From positions 9,805,430 to 9,869,429 of the forward strand of contig NC_021684.1 in NCBI RefSeq assembly GCF_000247815.1: DNA of 64,000 bases, given 5' to 3'. Below the pieces are notes generated by a model. That model worked only from the letters and a program-made list of their open reading frames with translations, searched no databases and was not told the DNA's origin. The DNA comes from Ficedula albicollis. Lineage: Eukaryota; Chordata; Aves; Passeriformes; Muscicapidae. Made by a program: the position numbers and the translations under genes. Below, piece after piece: positions 17,572 through 29,302 of the stretch (position 1 is its first letter; the number at the start of each line of letters is the position of its first letter).

Positions 17572-20040
17572 ATGCATTTAACCTTGTTCCTTTAAAAGAG
17601 CTCTGGACAATCAGAATCATCTTTACAGAAGACTGCGTCTGCTTTTAAATTAGCTTTTTAAAACACAGCCATTCTCTCTTTCTCCTTTTCCAATTCCCAT
17701 TCACACTTGGCACAGATAAACACAGGCAGGCCAGAGCTAGGAGCTCTCTGAATGTTTAAATGGAAACCACACTCCAGAGAGCACTGCTTTTCCCCCACAG
17801 CAAGTACACAGTTTGCTCTCTATCCAAGCCATAACAGATTCAAAAGTTTTGTTTGTCAGCAGCCCCTGAAATACCAAAAGTTTAGATAAACCAGCTTGCA
17901 AAACAACTACACCAGTCCATGTGACCACTTGTAACACACCTGGGAGATAGTTTTACATTCCAGTAATACCACAGAAAGCACCTCTCTCCCTCAGAAACAT
18001 TCCTATCAGGTGCAGGTCAAATCTATTTAACCTAATTTTTGCCTATCTTGGCTTTACATCCAAAAGTCAAGCCCAGCTCCCAGCCAATGGGGAGTTGTTC
18101 ATGACACTGACCTCCATGTCGAGCACAAACTTGGGGAATTTGACCTGTGGCATTTGTTAATAACCTCCTTATTAATCATCTTTGTCACTTCTCCAGTGCC
18201 TCCCCTCTGTGGACGCAGGAGCACCTTGCCAGCCACAGTGAACTAAAGTGATGGTGTGGATTAAGAAGGGCATCTCCATTTTCCACCTGGGAACAGAGGA
18301 GCACACGGGGCTGTGTAATTAGTGCCCGGGAGATGCGGGCTGCTGGCGCTCCCACAGCTGCAGGTAAGTCCTGCCAGCACACAAAACCTGCTCCCACCGT
18401 GATCCTGAATGCACAGGGATGCCCTCCCATGGGGGCTGCAGTGCGGGAGAGCAGCCACAGCGCTGCTGCGCCGGGTGGCTGGAAACGATCCAGGAAAATG
18501 AGCACATTTGTGATCCAGGATGGCATGTGCTGGGTGGGGGAATCACAACACAGAAACCATCAGGGAAAAAGTTTCCATCCTGCAAATGCTGGAATTGAAC
18601 CACCCTTATCATCAGCGGGGCTGCATAACGGTGCGCTTGAATGATCAAATTACTGTTCTGTCTGTGAGCTCAGGTTCAAATCCCAGCAGAGATGATGTCT
18701 GGCTTTAGCACAGGGTTCTGCACTACTTACAGGTAGCTCAGCTCAGGCAGGCACTGCCGTGCAGCTCTGCTGCTGATGACGCTGGCACAGCTGATGAGAC
18801 TGATGTGGAAGGATGTGCCTTGGTGACTTGAGCAGGAGCCAGGAGCCAGACCCAGTGACCAGGGCCCCTCCTGGGCTCTGTCTCTGAAGCCCTTGAACCA
18901 GCAGCTTTGAGTCAGAGCTCTAGACAGACCCCAGTAAAAGGTAATGTTATATCCAAGTCTGTGATCCCAATTTTACCAGAGTGAGATCCCATCCTAACCC
19001 CTTTCAGTCCCTTAAAGCTTTGGAAAATAAGTGTTATTCACTTGACATATTTCATCCTCACATTCAACAGCAAAGCAAAATCCACAGGGTGAGGTTTTTC
19101 CTTTTACTAGACCAGCTGGAAGCACTGGAGGGGAAAAGACAGACAAGATATCAATGTCTAAGCTCCTCTTCAAACAGTGTGTGTAATATTCAAAACTGTG
19201 GTCTGCAACTGAAATCTCTGCTGATTTAGTAATATCCTAGACAGATTTCTTACATTCTCAGTTGAGTATTTGTAGAGCAATACTGTTTTGCATGTCTCAG
19301 GAAAGCAGCCCCACAACCTAGCCATAGGGAAAGTGCAAAAGGAGCCCTGGGTGGTCACACACTACATTGCACAAAACCATACTGGGAATGAGAAAAAAAA
19401 AAAGAACTCCTTACATGACAAAAATCAGCTTTCAAACAAAAATGCTTTTTGAACAAAAAGTTTTGAGTTGTATTTTGCTTCCTTTTCAAACAACAACAAC
19501 AAAAAAATTGTTTTCTCAGTACCAATTCTGGTTTTTAATCAATAATTGTTTTTTAGTACTAAAAAGTGCTTTGCTTTCTTCTGAAACACTGAAAAAATAA
19601 ACATCCCTTCGAACTTTTAGGGCAAACACAGCATTTCCCCCCCACCCCCCAGCCAGCAGTTTTCAGTACAACGCCTTTTTTAAATGTGGGGGGGAAGCAT
19701 CAGCATACTTCAGCAATGTGTATTTTCAGTAACAATGCTTTATAGTCCACCTTGGAAGCCTCAAATTGCTGCACAGGGCAGCTCAGATGGCAGAGCACCA
19801 ACAGCAGAGGTACAGACAGGCTGGATCATATATCGATCAAATTGGTCTAAGTGTTCAGGTTGAAACACTTGCATTGTAAGAGGTGGCAGGGAGGAAAAAA
19901 GCTTCTCATAGCCCCCAGTATTTAAGAAAGGGAAGATGATCTAGCAGAGAAGACGAGGCAGAGTATGGGCAGGGCTCTCTGACTCAAACTCTGGGCTCTT
20001 GCACTGTTTACTCAGTGAGCTCCTGCTTAGCCCTGCTTTA
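17572..20040. other. Non-coding block, no gene seen
   Basis: The block contains modestly GC-rich sequence at 18.2-18.5 kb and AT-rich sequence at 19.2-19.7 kb, with no recognisable exon. A tRNA-like 'GGTTCAAATCC' B-box at about 18.67 kb lacks a matching A box and cloverleaf. Confidence 0.5.
19635..19696. repeat. 11-bp perfect inverted repeat with C7/G7 arms
   Basis: The left arm TTCCCCCCCAC (19635-19645) is the exact reverse complement of the right arm GTGGGGGGGAA (19686-19696), separated by 40 bp. A further C6 run adjoins the left arm. The structure could fold as a hairpin or expose G-rich single strands. Length-matched C7 and G7 runs so close together are unusual. Confidence 0.6.
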
Positions 20041-21284
20041 AGGTGGAATTAGCCAGGAGTTTTTCCACCCTGAAAGGTACTTGTAGTAGAGCAGGGTTTG
20101 CATAAACCCTGCTTTGCTTTGGAAAATGGGAACAGCTGTCTGTTTTTAAGGGTTGTTAGGGTAAAACTTGGGCAGCTGGATGAGTTTGATGAGCAGGGTG
20201 CCAGGGAGGTGTTGGGGGACCTGGATTTCATGGCTGACTGCACGTGCAGTGCGGGGATCCCAGTCAAGTGCACACACTATCTCTGGATCTCACTTTCTGC
20301 AGCTGTAAAACCAGAACATTTCTCAAGACCGTTAGGAGGCTAAATTCACAAATATTTGAAATTTGCATTGAAATCTCTGAGGAACAGGACTGTGGCATGC
20401 CAAACCACGGCAGCACTGTGCACGTTGGCGGCATAGTGAATGTTAGCCAATTAACTGCAGATTGTTATGTTTAGAGGATTAAAATAAACTCCTGATTCTG
20501 AGTTGGTACAGCCAGGGGGTTTGCTGTGTCAATATCATCCCCAGGTCCATTAGTGTGGGGTCTCTGTGGTACAAAAAAGCTGAGCCCCACACCAACACCA
20601 TTCAACAATTGGTCAAGGACAAAAACTGTCCCCACCAGAAGCTGTCTGGGGACAGCTGGGGGTATTTGCCTTTTATCTGAGCTGATTCTGAGCCTCTCAT
20701 TTCTTCTCACCCCCAGTGTTTCCCCTCAACATTCCCTTCAGTATTTTGGAGAGGTGAACATAGTAAACAGCACATCTGATCAAGAACTCTGTCACCCCTA
20801 AGAATTTGCTTTCCAGCCTGCCTGGCCACAGTGGGAGCAGTGGTCAGTTCCCGAAGGACTGGATATCTCTGACTCCGGGAGGAGGAATCAGAGCCATGCA
20901 GATAAGGCTGTCATCAGAGATAACAGCAGTCAACAACCCTCAGCGTCATTATCTCAGCAAAGGGAAAAAGCAGGCAGCCCCCCTTAATATACAAAGTGCG
21001 GTGGTTATATATGTCTCCTTTACAATGATAGATGGAAAGGGATAAAGGGAGAAATCTAACAGAAAGCCTTCAAAGCCAGCCTGCTTCACATCCTCACTCT
21101 TCCGAACTGGAGCATGTTTCCATAAAAGCAGTAAACAGCCTCCCCCCTGCCCGCACCCACGCTCGCCCAGCAGAGTGGCTCCAGCAAAACAATTTCACCG
21201 ACATGGACCTGAGCGAGGGCTGCTCTCCCCTCCTTGGCTTAGCAGAATTGCTTAAGAAGGAATAATGAAGCAGTGATTGTCAAA

Positions 21285-21445
21285 CACGCCTTACTGGAAG
21301 GCAAACAAATTGGCTGGATCAGGCCTTTTTAATTCGTAAAAATAAATAGAATAAACCTGAATTTATTTGCAATGGTTCGATTGCAGTCGAAGCCATTACA
21401 CTGCTAAGCTCCTTTTCACCTTATAATCAAACTCCAGAAGCATAA
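21285..21445. promoter_or_regulatory. Candidate conserved non-coding element A
   Basis: This AT-rich, low-repeat stretch contains TTTAATTCG, AATAAACC and TTTATTTGCAAT-type motifs, the last two resembling HOX/FOX and C/EBP or POU half-sites. The call rests only on motif density and the absence of repeats; no alignment was possible. Confidence 0.25.
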
Positions 21446-21714
21446 CACACTCCAGTGTGTCACTGTGCTGTGTGAGCTGCCCCAGGATTTACCCAGCTGC
21501 ATGCTCCCCATGGCACACACAGACATGTGCAGTAGAGGACCCAGCACCTCCCTGCCTCAGCTGGCTGTCCCCAGGCAGGGACCTGGGTGTCACCATCACC
21601 AAAACCCCAACACCAGCATGACACGCTGCAACTGCCCCTTTCAAACATGCAGGCCAGTTTGCAAAGCCCCAGACGAGCTGATCCTCAAAGAAACACCTTA
21701 ATCAAAGCCGAAGA

Positions 21715-22120
21715 GGAAGCAGGGCAAATTAATAAGCAAAGACATAAGGAAAAGGAAAAGTGGCAAAATCCTAAATAAAATGTCTGGGTCTGATTTCTTT
21801 ATGTACATTTCTGAAGTGAGAAGAAGCACACAGAAGGGCATTTAATTAAATCAAAGGGTAAAGGAAGGGGTTGCCATGCAGCTTGCTATTATGTTACAGT
21901 TCACTAAAATGAAAACTTATTTTTAAACCTCTGGTATTAATTTGAGATTATTCAGATACTTAATTAAAAGTGCAGCATGTGTTAAATATTATTTCAACAA
22001 AGATTATCATCAAAACCCTATGTAATAAGATCCTTCAATGCTTAGAGCGATATTTTATGCAAATTTTCTATGCCACCAAATGAAGGTCTCTTCAATTTTC
22101 CCCCCCCCCTTCTTCATTTG
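21715..22120. promoter_or_regulatory. Candidate conserved non-coding element B
   Basis: This is an AT-rich stretch with several TTAATTAA-type homeodomain motifs (for example near 21.84 and 21.96 kb), a consensus octamer ATGCAAAT near 22.06 kb, and AAATATTATTT-type segments. It reads like developmental enhancer sequence. The call is inference from motif content only. Confidence 0.25.
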
Positions 22121-22279
22121 CTGCAGCAAAATGTTCCAGGCAGACGAAAAGAAAAAAAAAAGGTTTCGAGAATAACAAGGATACTACAGATAACGCAGTG
22201 CAACAAATAGCAGCTCGGTGGTAGTCACGTTTCTGTGCTCAGCTCCCTTCCTGATACCACTCGGCAATAAAGGACGAGA

Positions 22280-22600
22280 TCAAACAGGCTCCCATTAGAG
22301 CTAAAGGGCTGAATTTTGCTCCCACTGAGGTTACAGATGGTGTAAGCCAGGAGAAAATTTGCCCTGGCAAAACCCTGTCAGAGTAAGAAAGGCAGGAATT
22401 CGCTCTTCATGCATCAGGAATGAACCAACAGTTCATACCTGGAACATATAAGATAACAAGGTTTCCAGGGCAAAGAATATGTTTTCCTGTGTGGGATTTC
22501 TGCTGTGGCCCTTACTCCTGTGAATTAAGTAGTGAAGTTGATGGGAACTAATCCTGTAAAACCAAGGTTCAGTGCTAAGTTTTCAGTGTCGTTTGCAGTT
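22280..22600. repeat. Possible very old amniote interspersed repeat
   Basis: Phrases such as 'TGAATTTTGCTCCCACTGAG', 'GGTGTAAGCCAGGAG' and, further on, 'GAAGTTGATGGGAAC' resemble old repeats common in reptile and bird genomes that carry 'actccattgaagtcaatgg'-type segments. I cannot name the family, and the match is from memory and diverged. Confidence 0.2.
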
Positions 22601-24176
22601 TGATTTTTTTAAAGAGAAAAACAGATTAAATACTTGCTCTAGGTGACACTATCCTGCCTGAAAACCAGCAAATGAAACCCTTAGGAAAATAATCAAATAC
22701 TTACATGGACTTCCCTCTTATATAATGGCTGTGTCAGTTCTGCCACAAGCAAACTTCATTTATTGATTAGGGCCAGCATTGCGCTGGTTCCCTAACAAAC
22801 CCAGGACTATTCCTGAGCAAAGACCTCATTGTTTAAAGTGAACGTAACAGTCGCAAGGAATTGCACACGCTGGTTTGAACATATAAAATACTGATGATAC
22901 TCCACAATGCAGAACAACTTCAAAAAGAGTTTGTTCTTGCTATTCAGCATGCACTCAATACACTGATTTTCTAAAGACTGGGAAGGACTTTCATTTATTA
23001 GAGACTGCTGTCAAAATATAGGAAAAGCAACTACTTTCAGTTTGGGGAATAGTTCAAGTCATCATCAAAAAACAGAATAAAAATCTTCCGGAGTAACAAA
23101 AATCAAAAATAACATTTTCAGTGTATTAAAGTCAGCCCATACCCTACACCCCAGCACCACACACCCACACAGCCTCTCTCATGGATTCTCCACTTCCATG
23201 GCTGTCACGCAGTTTGAAAGCCCCCACTGAAACGACAAACCATGTATTCTGCTGAAATCACAGCCCTAAAAATCTAGGTATGGGAAATGCTGCAGCTATG
23301 TTATAGTGACTGTTAGCCAGCCTCGGATTGTGGCTGGAGGTAAACTGCACCAGCAACACGAGTAAGAGATAATATGGAAGAATAATTTGAAAATATCCAA
23401 GTCAACAAATCAGAGCAGCAGAATGCCAGCCGCGGCTTCAGACTGAGAGCCAGGAGGGGGATTCCTCTGCGCTGGATAAGGATTATCAGTGTGGCTGTCC
23501 TCAGAACAAACTGCGGGAAAGGTGCAATAAAGTGCATTTAAGGCGAAGAGAAAATTGTGGAGCCGAGGAGCAGTGCTCGTTTGTAACCATTTGCTCAGTC
23601 CTTCCTGCGGCTCGCTCGGTGCTTCGGCAGCAGCAGCGGCTTTGCCTGCAAACTCACACGGGCAAGCAGCTCGTCCTTGTACTTGCCAGAAAAGTTCAGA
23701 ACTAGCCACTGGTGCTACCAACACCGGAGTAACAAATCCACGTGGGATGCGAAAGGATTTTGGTTTAGTTTGGTTTTTAAAGGATCTTGTTAACAGGCAA
23801 AGAGAGAGTTGGAAAAAGTAACAATCACGGGATTTTAGTTTTGAGTGTGCATGTGCTGAAAACAGCAAAGTTGTAAGTGATGAAATAAAAGTTAAAAGAT
23901 ATTCCATCACGAAATCTAACCACAGCTATATCTTGAAACAAAGATCTGAGCAAAATACGATATATCATCTTGTGTTTCATACGGACCCACACGCAAACAA
24001 AAAGCTGATTTTACAGGAACTTACATACTCTATATAGGCATTAACTGAGTTGTTCGTCGGGGTGTATTTTTGCACAAGCCACGCGATATTATTTCTAAGT
24101 ATTTAGGTGGTTGCATTGCTTGTTTTCTTTTTAATAGGTCTTGGTTTTGTTTTTTTTTCATTATGGGGAAAGTTAC

Positions 24177-25347
<1,171 letters not shown>

Positions 25348-27162
25348 CAGGCAAACGCTCACCTTCAAGGAGCACAACTGTCAATCCTGTCCTCACTTCC
25401 TCTGGATTTGAAAATCTGGAGAAAAGCCACAAAATTAAGTTAAACCAGCAAGAGTTTAGAATCAGATTTCCAAATATAGTCATTTTAAAGAGTGAACTTG
25501 CTCCTCCTAATAATGCATAAAATGTTGGTGTCAGTCCTGTTTCCATTTAAGCCCTTATAAATACGCATATACAAATTGTGTATAATATGATGTCTAAGTA
25601 GCAAGAGAATCACGTGTGTGTGTGTATCCAGACTGTATTAAAGATAATAAATATGCATGTTCTCTCTGGCCAGAATGCATATTGGGACAAACACTGAAGC
25701 ATACAAGAAAGAATATATATATTTAAAGGCATTTAAAGTAGCTAGTGAGACCAGGCAATGAAAACTTATAGAGAAACAATTAAGATAATTTAAAGCAACT
25801 AAGATTAGATCAATCTTTTAAAAAAATAAGTCAGACATCAGGCCCCAGATATCGACATATTCTGTGTCTCAGGTAATAGCTGAGAAAAATAAACCATATA
25901 GTGGGGTTTGTACTAATCTGAATATGTGAGGGTGCTTCTCTGATGGGGGCACATAACTGCCTCAGTCCCAGAACAGAGGCAGTGCAGGATGAGCTGTGAG
26001 GCCAGTCAGAGCCGAACACCCATCCTCTACCCAGCACTGTATTTCATGAAAACCCAACCAGATTTGTTCCTTTCCTTAAGGTCTTTCAGCCTTACCTGCA
26101 CCAATCCTTTAGCTCATAACCACTGCAAGGGTAAAGGCTGCTCTTAATTCCTGGGTCTGGTGTGAGGCAGAGGACAGAGCACATTTTAAAAAGCAAGTCA
26201 TGGTGAGGGCATCAGTGCAATGAAAACTGAGCAGGGCCAGTAACACTTTGTGATATGCTTTGCAAATTTTATCCTGTCTTTTTATTCTGTTGCAATTAGA
26301 AATAATTAGCTGCAGAGAAAGGAGGCAGTGATGTGCAGCTGGCCTAGGTGGCACGGTGAAATCTGCTATGAAGTCACACAAGTCAAGCTTTCTGTCACAC
26401 GGAGGTTGGTGTGCAGTGCACAGACACTCTGTGAGCGTGTTCTGTGGATCATGGTTTTATCTTCCCAAACGAACGTGTCTCTGCAGTAACCGAATGTTTG
26501 CTGTATGGAGCTCATTGCAGCTGGGTCATACTTGAAATCCCAGAGTTTATGGCATGTGCAGGGGAAATTATTTTTCATATGATCTCTGGTCCTGCTCTCT
26601 GCAGACATTTAGAGCCACCCACATAGCCCACATCACGCTGCCAGCCAAGCTAACACCACTCAGTCTGTGTTTTTAAACTCCCCATGTCCATAAGCAGCTT
26701 CCCATCGACCAAAATGATGGCTGTTAGTCTTCACCAAACTTAAAGGGATACCAACACATCCAAAATGCATTTGTCATTTCTTTTTGTCTGAAACAAAGCA
26801 AAGAAGAGCCACAACTCTGTTCAGAAAAAAAACTCTGAAAGAGCAGCTTGTTTGTTATTGAATGACTGCACAGTGTGACACCAGGTATCTGAACCTGCTC
26901 TCCAAATCCTTGTGTTCCTACTGTGTTATTAATTGCACTGGAAACTCCTTCAGTTATTTGAAGCCCTCAGTTATCCAAAATTCTCCCCTTCTCCACCATT
27001 ATGTTCAGATAATTGAGGCTGTGTGGAGCACACTTGCAGCCAGTTAGAAGAGCGAGCATTATCTTTCAGCTGATACAACTATCAATAGCAAGTGTACAGC
27101 ATATACTACAAAGGCTTTATTGTGCATATGTAGAGAGATAGAGATGAGATACGGTTCCGGGA
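25348..27162. other. Non-coding block, nothing recognised
   Basis: AT-rich sequence with a short GT run (25613-25625) and several AAATAA-rich stretches. No exon-like frame or recognisable transposon is present. Confidence 0.5.
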
Positions 27163-27371
27163 GGCAGTTTGTCTAGTGGTTACAGTACAGAGTTGGGTGT
27201 CATGAGACCAAAGTTTTAATTACTACCTCTGCTACCGACTCTGTTACTCAGATAAACCACTCGCTGTCTCTGCATGCCAGCATCTCACCCTGCAAAAAAG
27301 GGCACTGTGAGAATTACCCACCTTTGTCAAGCACTTTGATACCCTTAGATAAACAGCTTTTTATGTATAAC
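27163..27371 (+). mobile_element. MIR-like CORE-SINE, nearly full length
   Basis: All parts of a MIR/CORE-SINE occur in order. A tRNA-derived head ('GTCTAGTGGTTACAGTACAG' and 'GGTGTCATGAGACC') is followed by 'CTCTGCTACCGACTCTGTTA' leading into the CORE. Next comes a degraded 'ctctctgcctcagtttcccc.tgtaaaa' analogue, then 'ACTGTGAGAATTACCCACC', and finally a tail 'CAAGCACTTTGATACCCTTA' matching the MIR-type 'aagcgctttgagatcct' end. The copy is strongly diverged, as expected for an element active early in amniote history. It is non-coding; some such copies have been recruited as enhancers, but nothing here shows that. Confidence 0.85.
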
Positions 27372-28176
27372 TGCTGAGTATTACTGTCCATTTAATTGCA
27401 TTTCTAGAACTCTTTGGAAAGAAAGGACTGAAAAAAAATAGCTGAAAACATTTGAGAAGCATAACTTTAGTTGTCAGAGACTGGCACAAAGTTCAGCAGA
27501 GCTGTACTGACTTAAATCAAGGCAGACCTGGCCCTTGGAACACAGCTTGCTGAATGTGACGTGACCAGTGTGAACAGGCTGTACCTGTGCTAGGTACAAA
27601 CTACCAAATGCAGATTCATACGTATTGCTGCAAAAATATTTATGTCTTACCACAAACTAGCACCAGAACTTGGTATTTGAACAAGAATAATTCAGCATTC
27701 ATTAAAGCAATAATCTTTGTGTTCAGTGTGCTCTGAACAAAGTAATTTTGTTTAGAGAGTCCCAAAACTTTCCTCACAGAAGGATCGGCACCAGCGTGTG
27801 TCCTCCCCTCGAGCGGAGCCAAGCGATGCGCAGCACATTACACCAGCAAAGGTGCCAGGCTCAAAGAACACTTCTTAAACCGTGGTGCCATTAGTGCTTC
27901 CAGCACACAGAGATAACAGAAAACAAAGAACTTTGAATAGTGATAAACCTCCTGATTGCAGGTGAGGGACTGCACAAGCTCCTTGTACAAAGCTGTAACT
28001 GCACGTTCAGTACACCCGGACACGGTGCAGATGTATTTGTAATCACCACCCACCAAACTCCTTAAGAACAGGCAGAACACGACCCTGTGAGGTAAGGAGA
28101 AGGCACCTGCCGCTCTGCTATCTTTCTGCTTTGTCTTATAAGCATCTGAAATTCTGTTTTAAGGCTTTTCCATGTG

Positions 28177-28194
28177 GCGATTTCTATAAATCGC
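28177..28194. repeat. 7-bp perfect stem-loop
   Basis: GCGATTT and AAATCGC are perfect inverted arms around a 4-nt loop (CTAT). The sequence sits in a repeat-poor stretch. Confidence 0.4.
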
Positions 28195-29224
28195 CCTTAT
28201 CGGCTGGAGTGCTGAGGTGAGGGGAAAAAATCCTGCACTCACTTAAAGCCTTTTATTTCTCTTGTGACATGGACATCTTGGAGAGCAGATTAGCCAAAGG
28301 AGAGAAAAAAAAAAAGCAAACAGAATACCGTGACCTAATCCTTCCTCTCAGAAAAAGAAAGGGGAAAGAAAGCCTCTTGTGATCTCCAAGGAGTAACTTG
28401 CCTTGTAAACTAGTCTCCTGTTTGAAACAGAAACAAGAATGTGAATCCTGATACAGAGAGGCTACCAAAGGCAGGGAACAGCTTAACAGACCAGAGATTT
28501 TCCCTTTCAGCACAACGCAGGGTATTACACTGGTCCTGCCTACATTAGAAATACAGGCAGCGAAAACTTAACAGGTTTCAAGATCCTTTGGCCACAAAGA
28601 CATCCAAATGCGGTTATTTTTATACACTAGGCAGGAGCATAATCTGTGTTCAACTTTATAAACTGTCGGCTTGTAGTTTATTAAAAGGATTCTATTACTG
28701 GCTCCTCTCTCTTCAGTTATTGCATCCAACCCCCGTGACATGCAGTTACAGCCCTCTCAAGCCTGCCCCTCTATAAAACCAGGAATGCTGCCCCTGCCCC
28801 CTACTCCCCTTAGGGAATGGGGGCAATCAGCGTTAGAGTAACTAAATATTTGAAGAAGAGATCCATTTTTACTGGTAAACATTATTTGGAATAAAAGTTT
28901 GCACTTCCTCAAGTGCTTAGATAAAAGGGCACCAAGGCAGGCACACTGGCTTGCCATTGCCCTTTTTTATGAGGTAAGAAAGCTAAGATCCGGGGTAAGC
29001 TCATGGCAAAATTGAGAAGAACCCCTCAAAACCCCCCAGGCCTCTTTGCAGCACCAAAGTGGACAGTTGGCCCACTGAGCCTAGTCTCTTCTCCAGCTTC
29101 AGCCAGCCAGATCATTCCTAACAGCCAATTCTTGAGACAAATTTAATTTCCCCTCCTGCATGCACATGCCCATGACTAGGTTACTTACACCCTCCATTTT
29201 TCATTGTCCAGAAATACTTGGAGT

Positions 29225-29302
29225 GGTGAGGTTTTTATGCAGCTTCTTTGAACATATCACTCTGGTGAGGTTTTTATGCAGCTTCTTTGAACATCTCATT
29301 TC
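29225..29302. repeat. 39-bp tandem duplication
   Basis: A 39-bp unit beginning GGTGAGGTTTTTATGCAGC occurs at 29225 and again at 29264, identical over about the first 31 bp and then drifting. It is a small local duplication with no sign of function. Confidence 0.85.

Larger units (their letters stand above)
20041..24176. other. Repeat-poor, AT-rich block resembling conserved non-coding DNA
   Basis: More than 4 kb has no recognisable coding sequence and few repeats apart from short A-, C- and T-runs. Dense homeodomain-type TAATTA/TTAATT motifs and an octamer occur in two stretches listed separately. The block ends at a CpG-rich segment, the arrangement often seen upstream of a regulated gene. 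A minus-strand frame of 166 codons (23410-23910) has no recognisable domain and is not called as a gene. Confidence 0.45.

Noticed and set aside
18600..18700. tRNA-like B box (GGTTCAAATCC)
   Set aside because: There is no matching A box or cloverleaf. At best it is a decayed SINE head.
19770..19870. A-box-like 'GCTCAGATGGCAGAGCACC', possible tRNA or SINE
   Set aside because: There is no B box at the right spacing, and acceptor-stem pairing could not be drawn.
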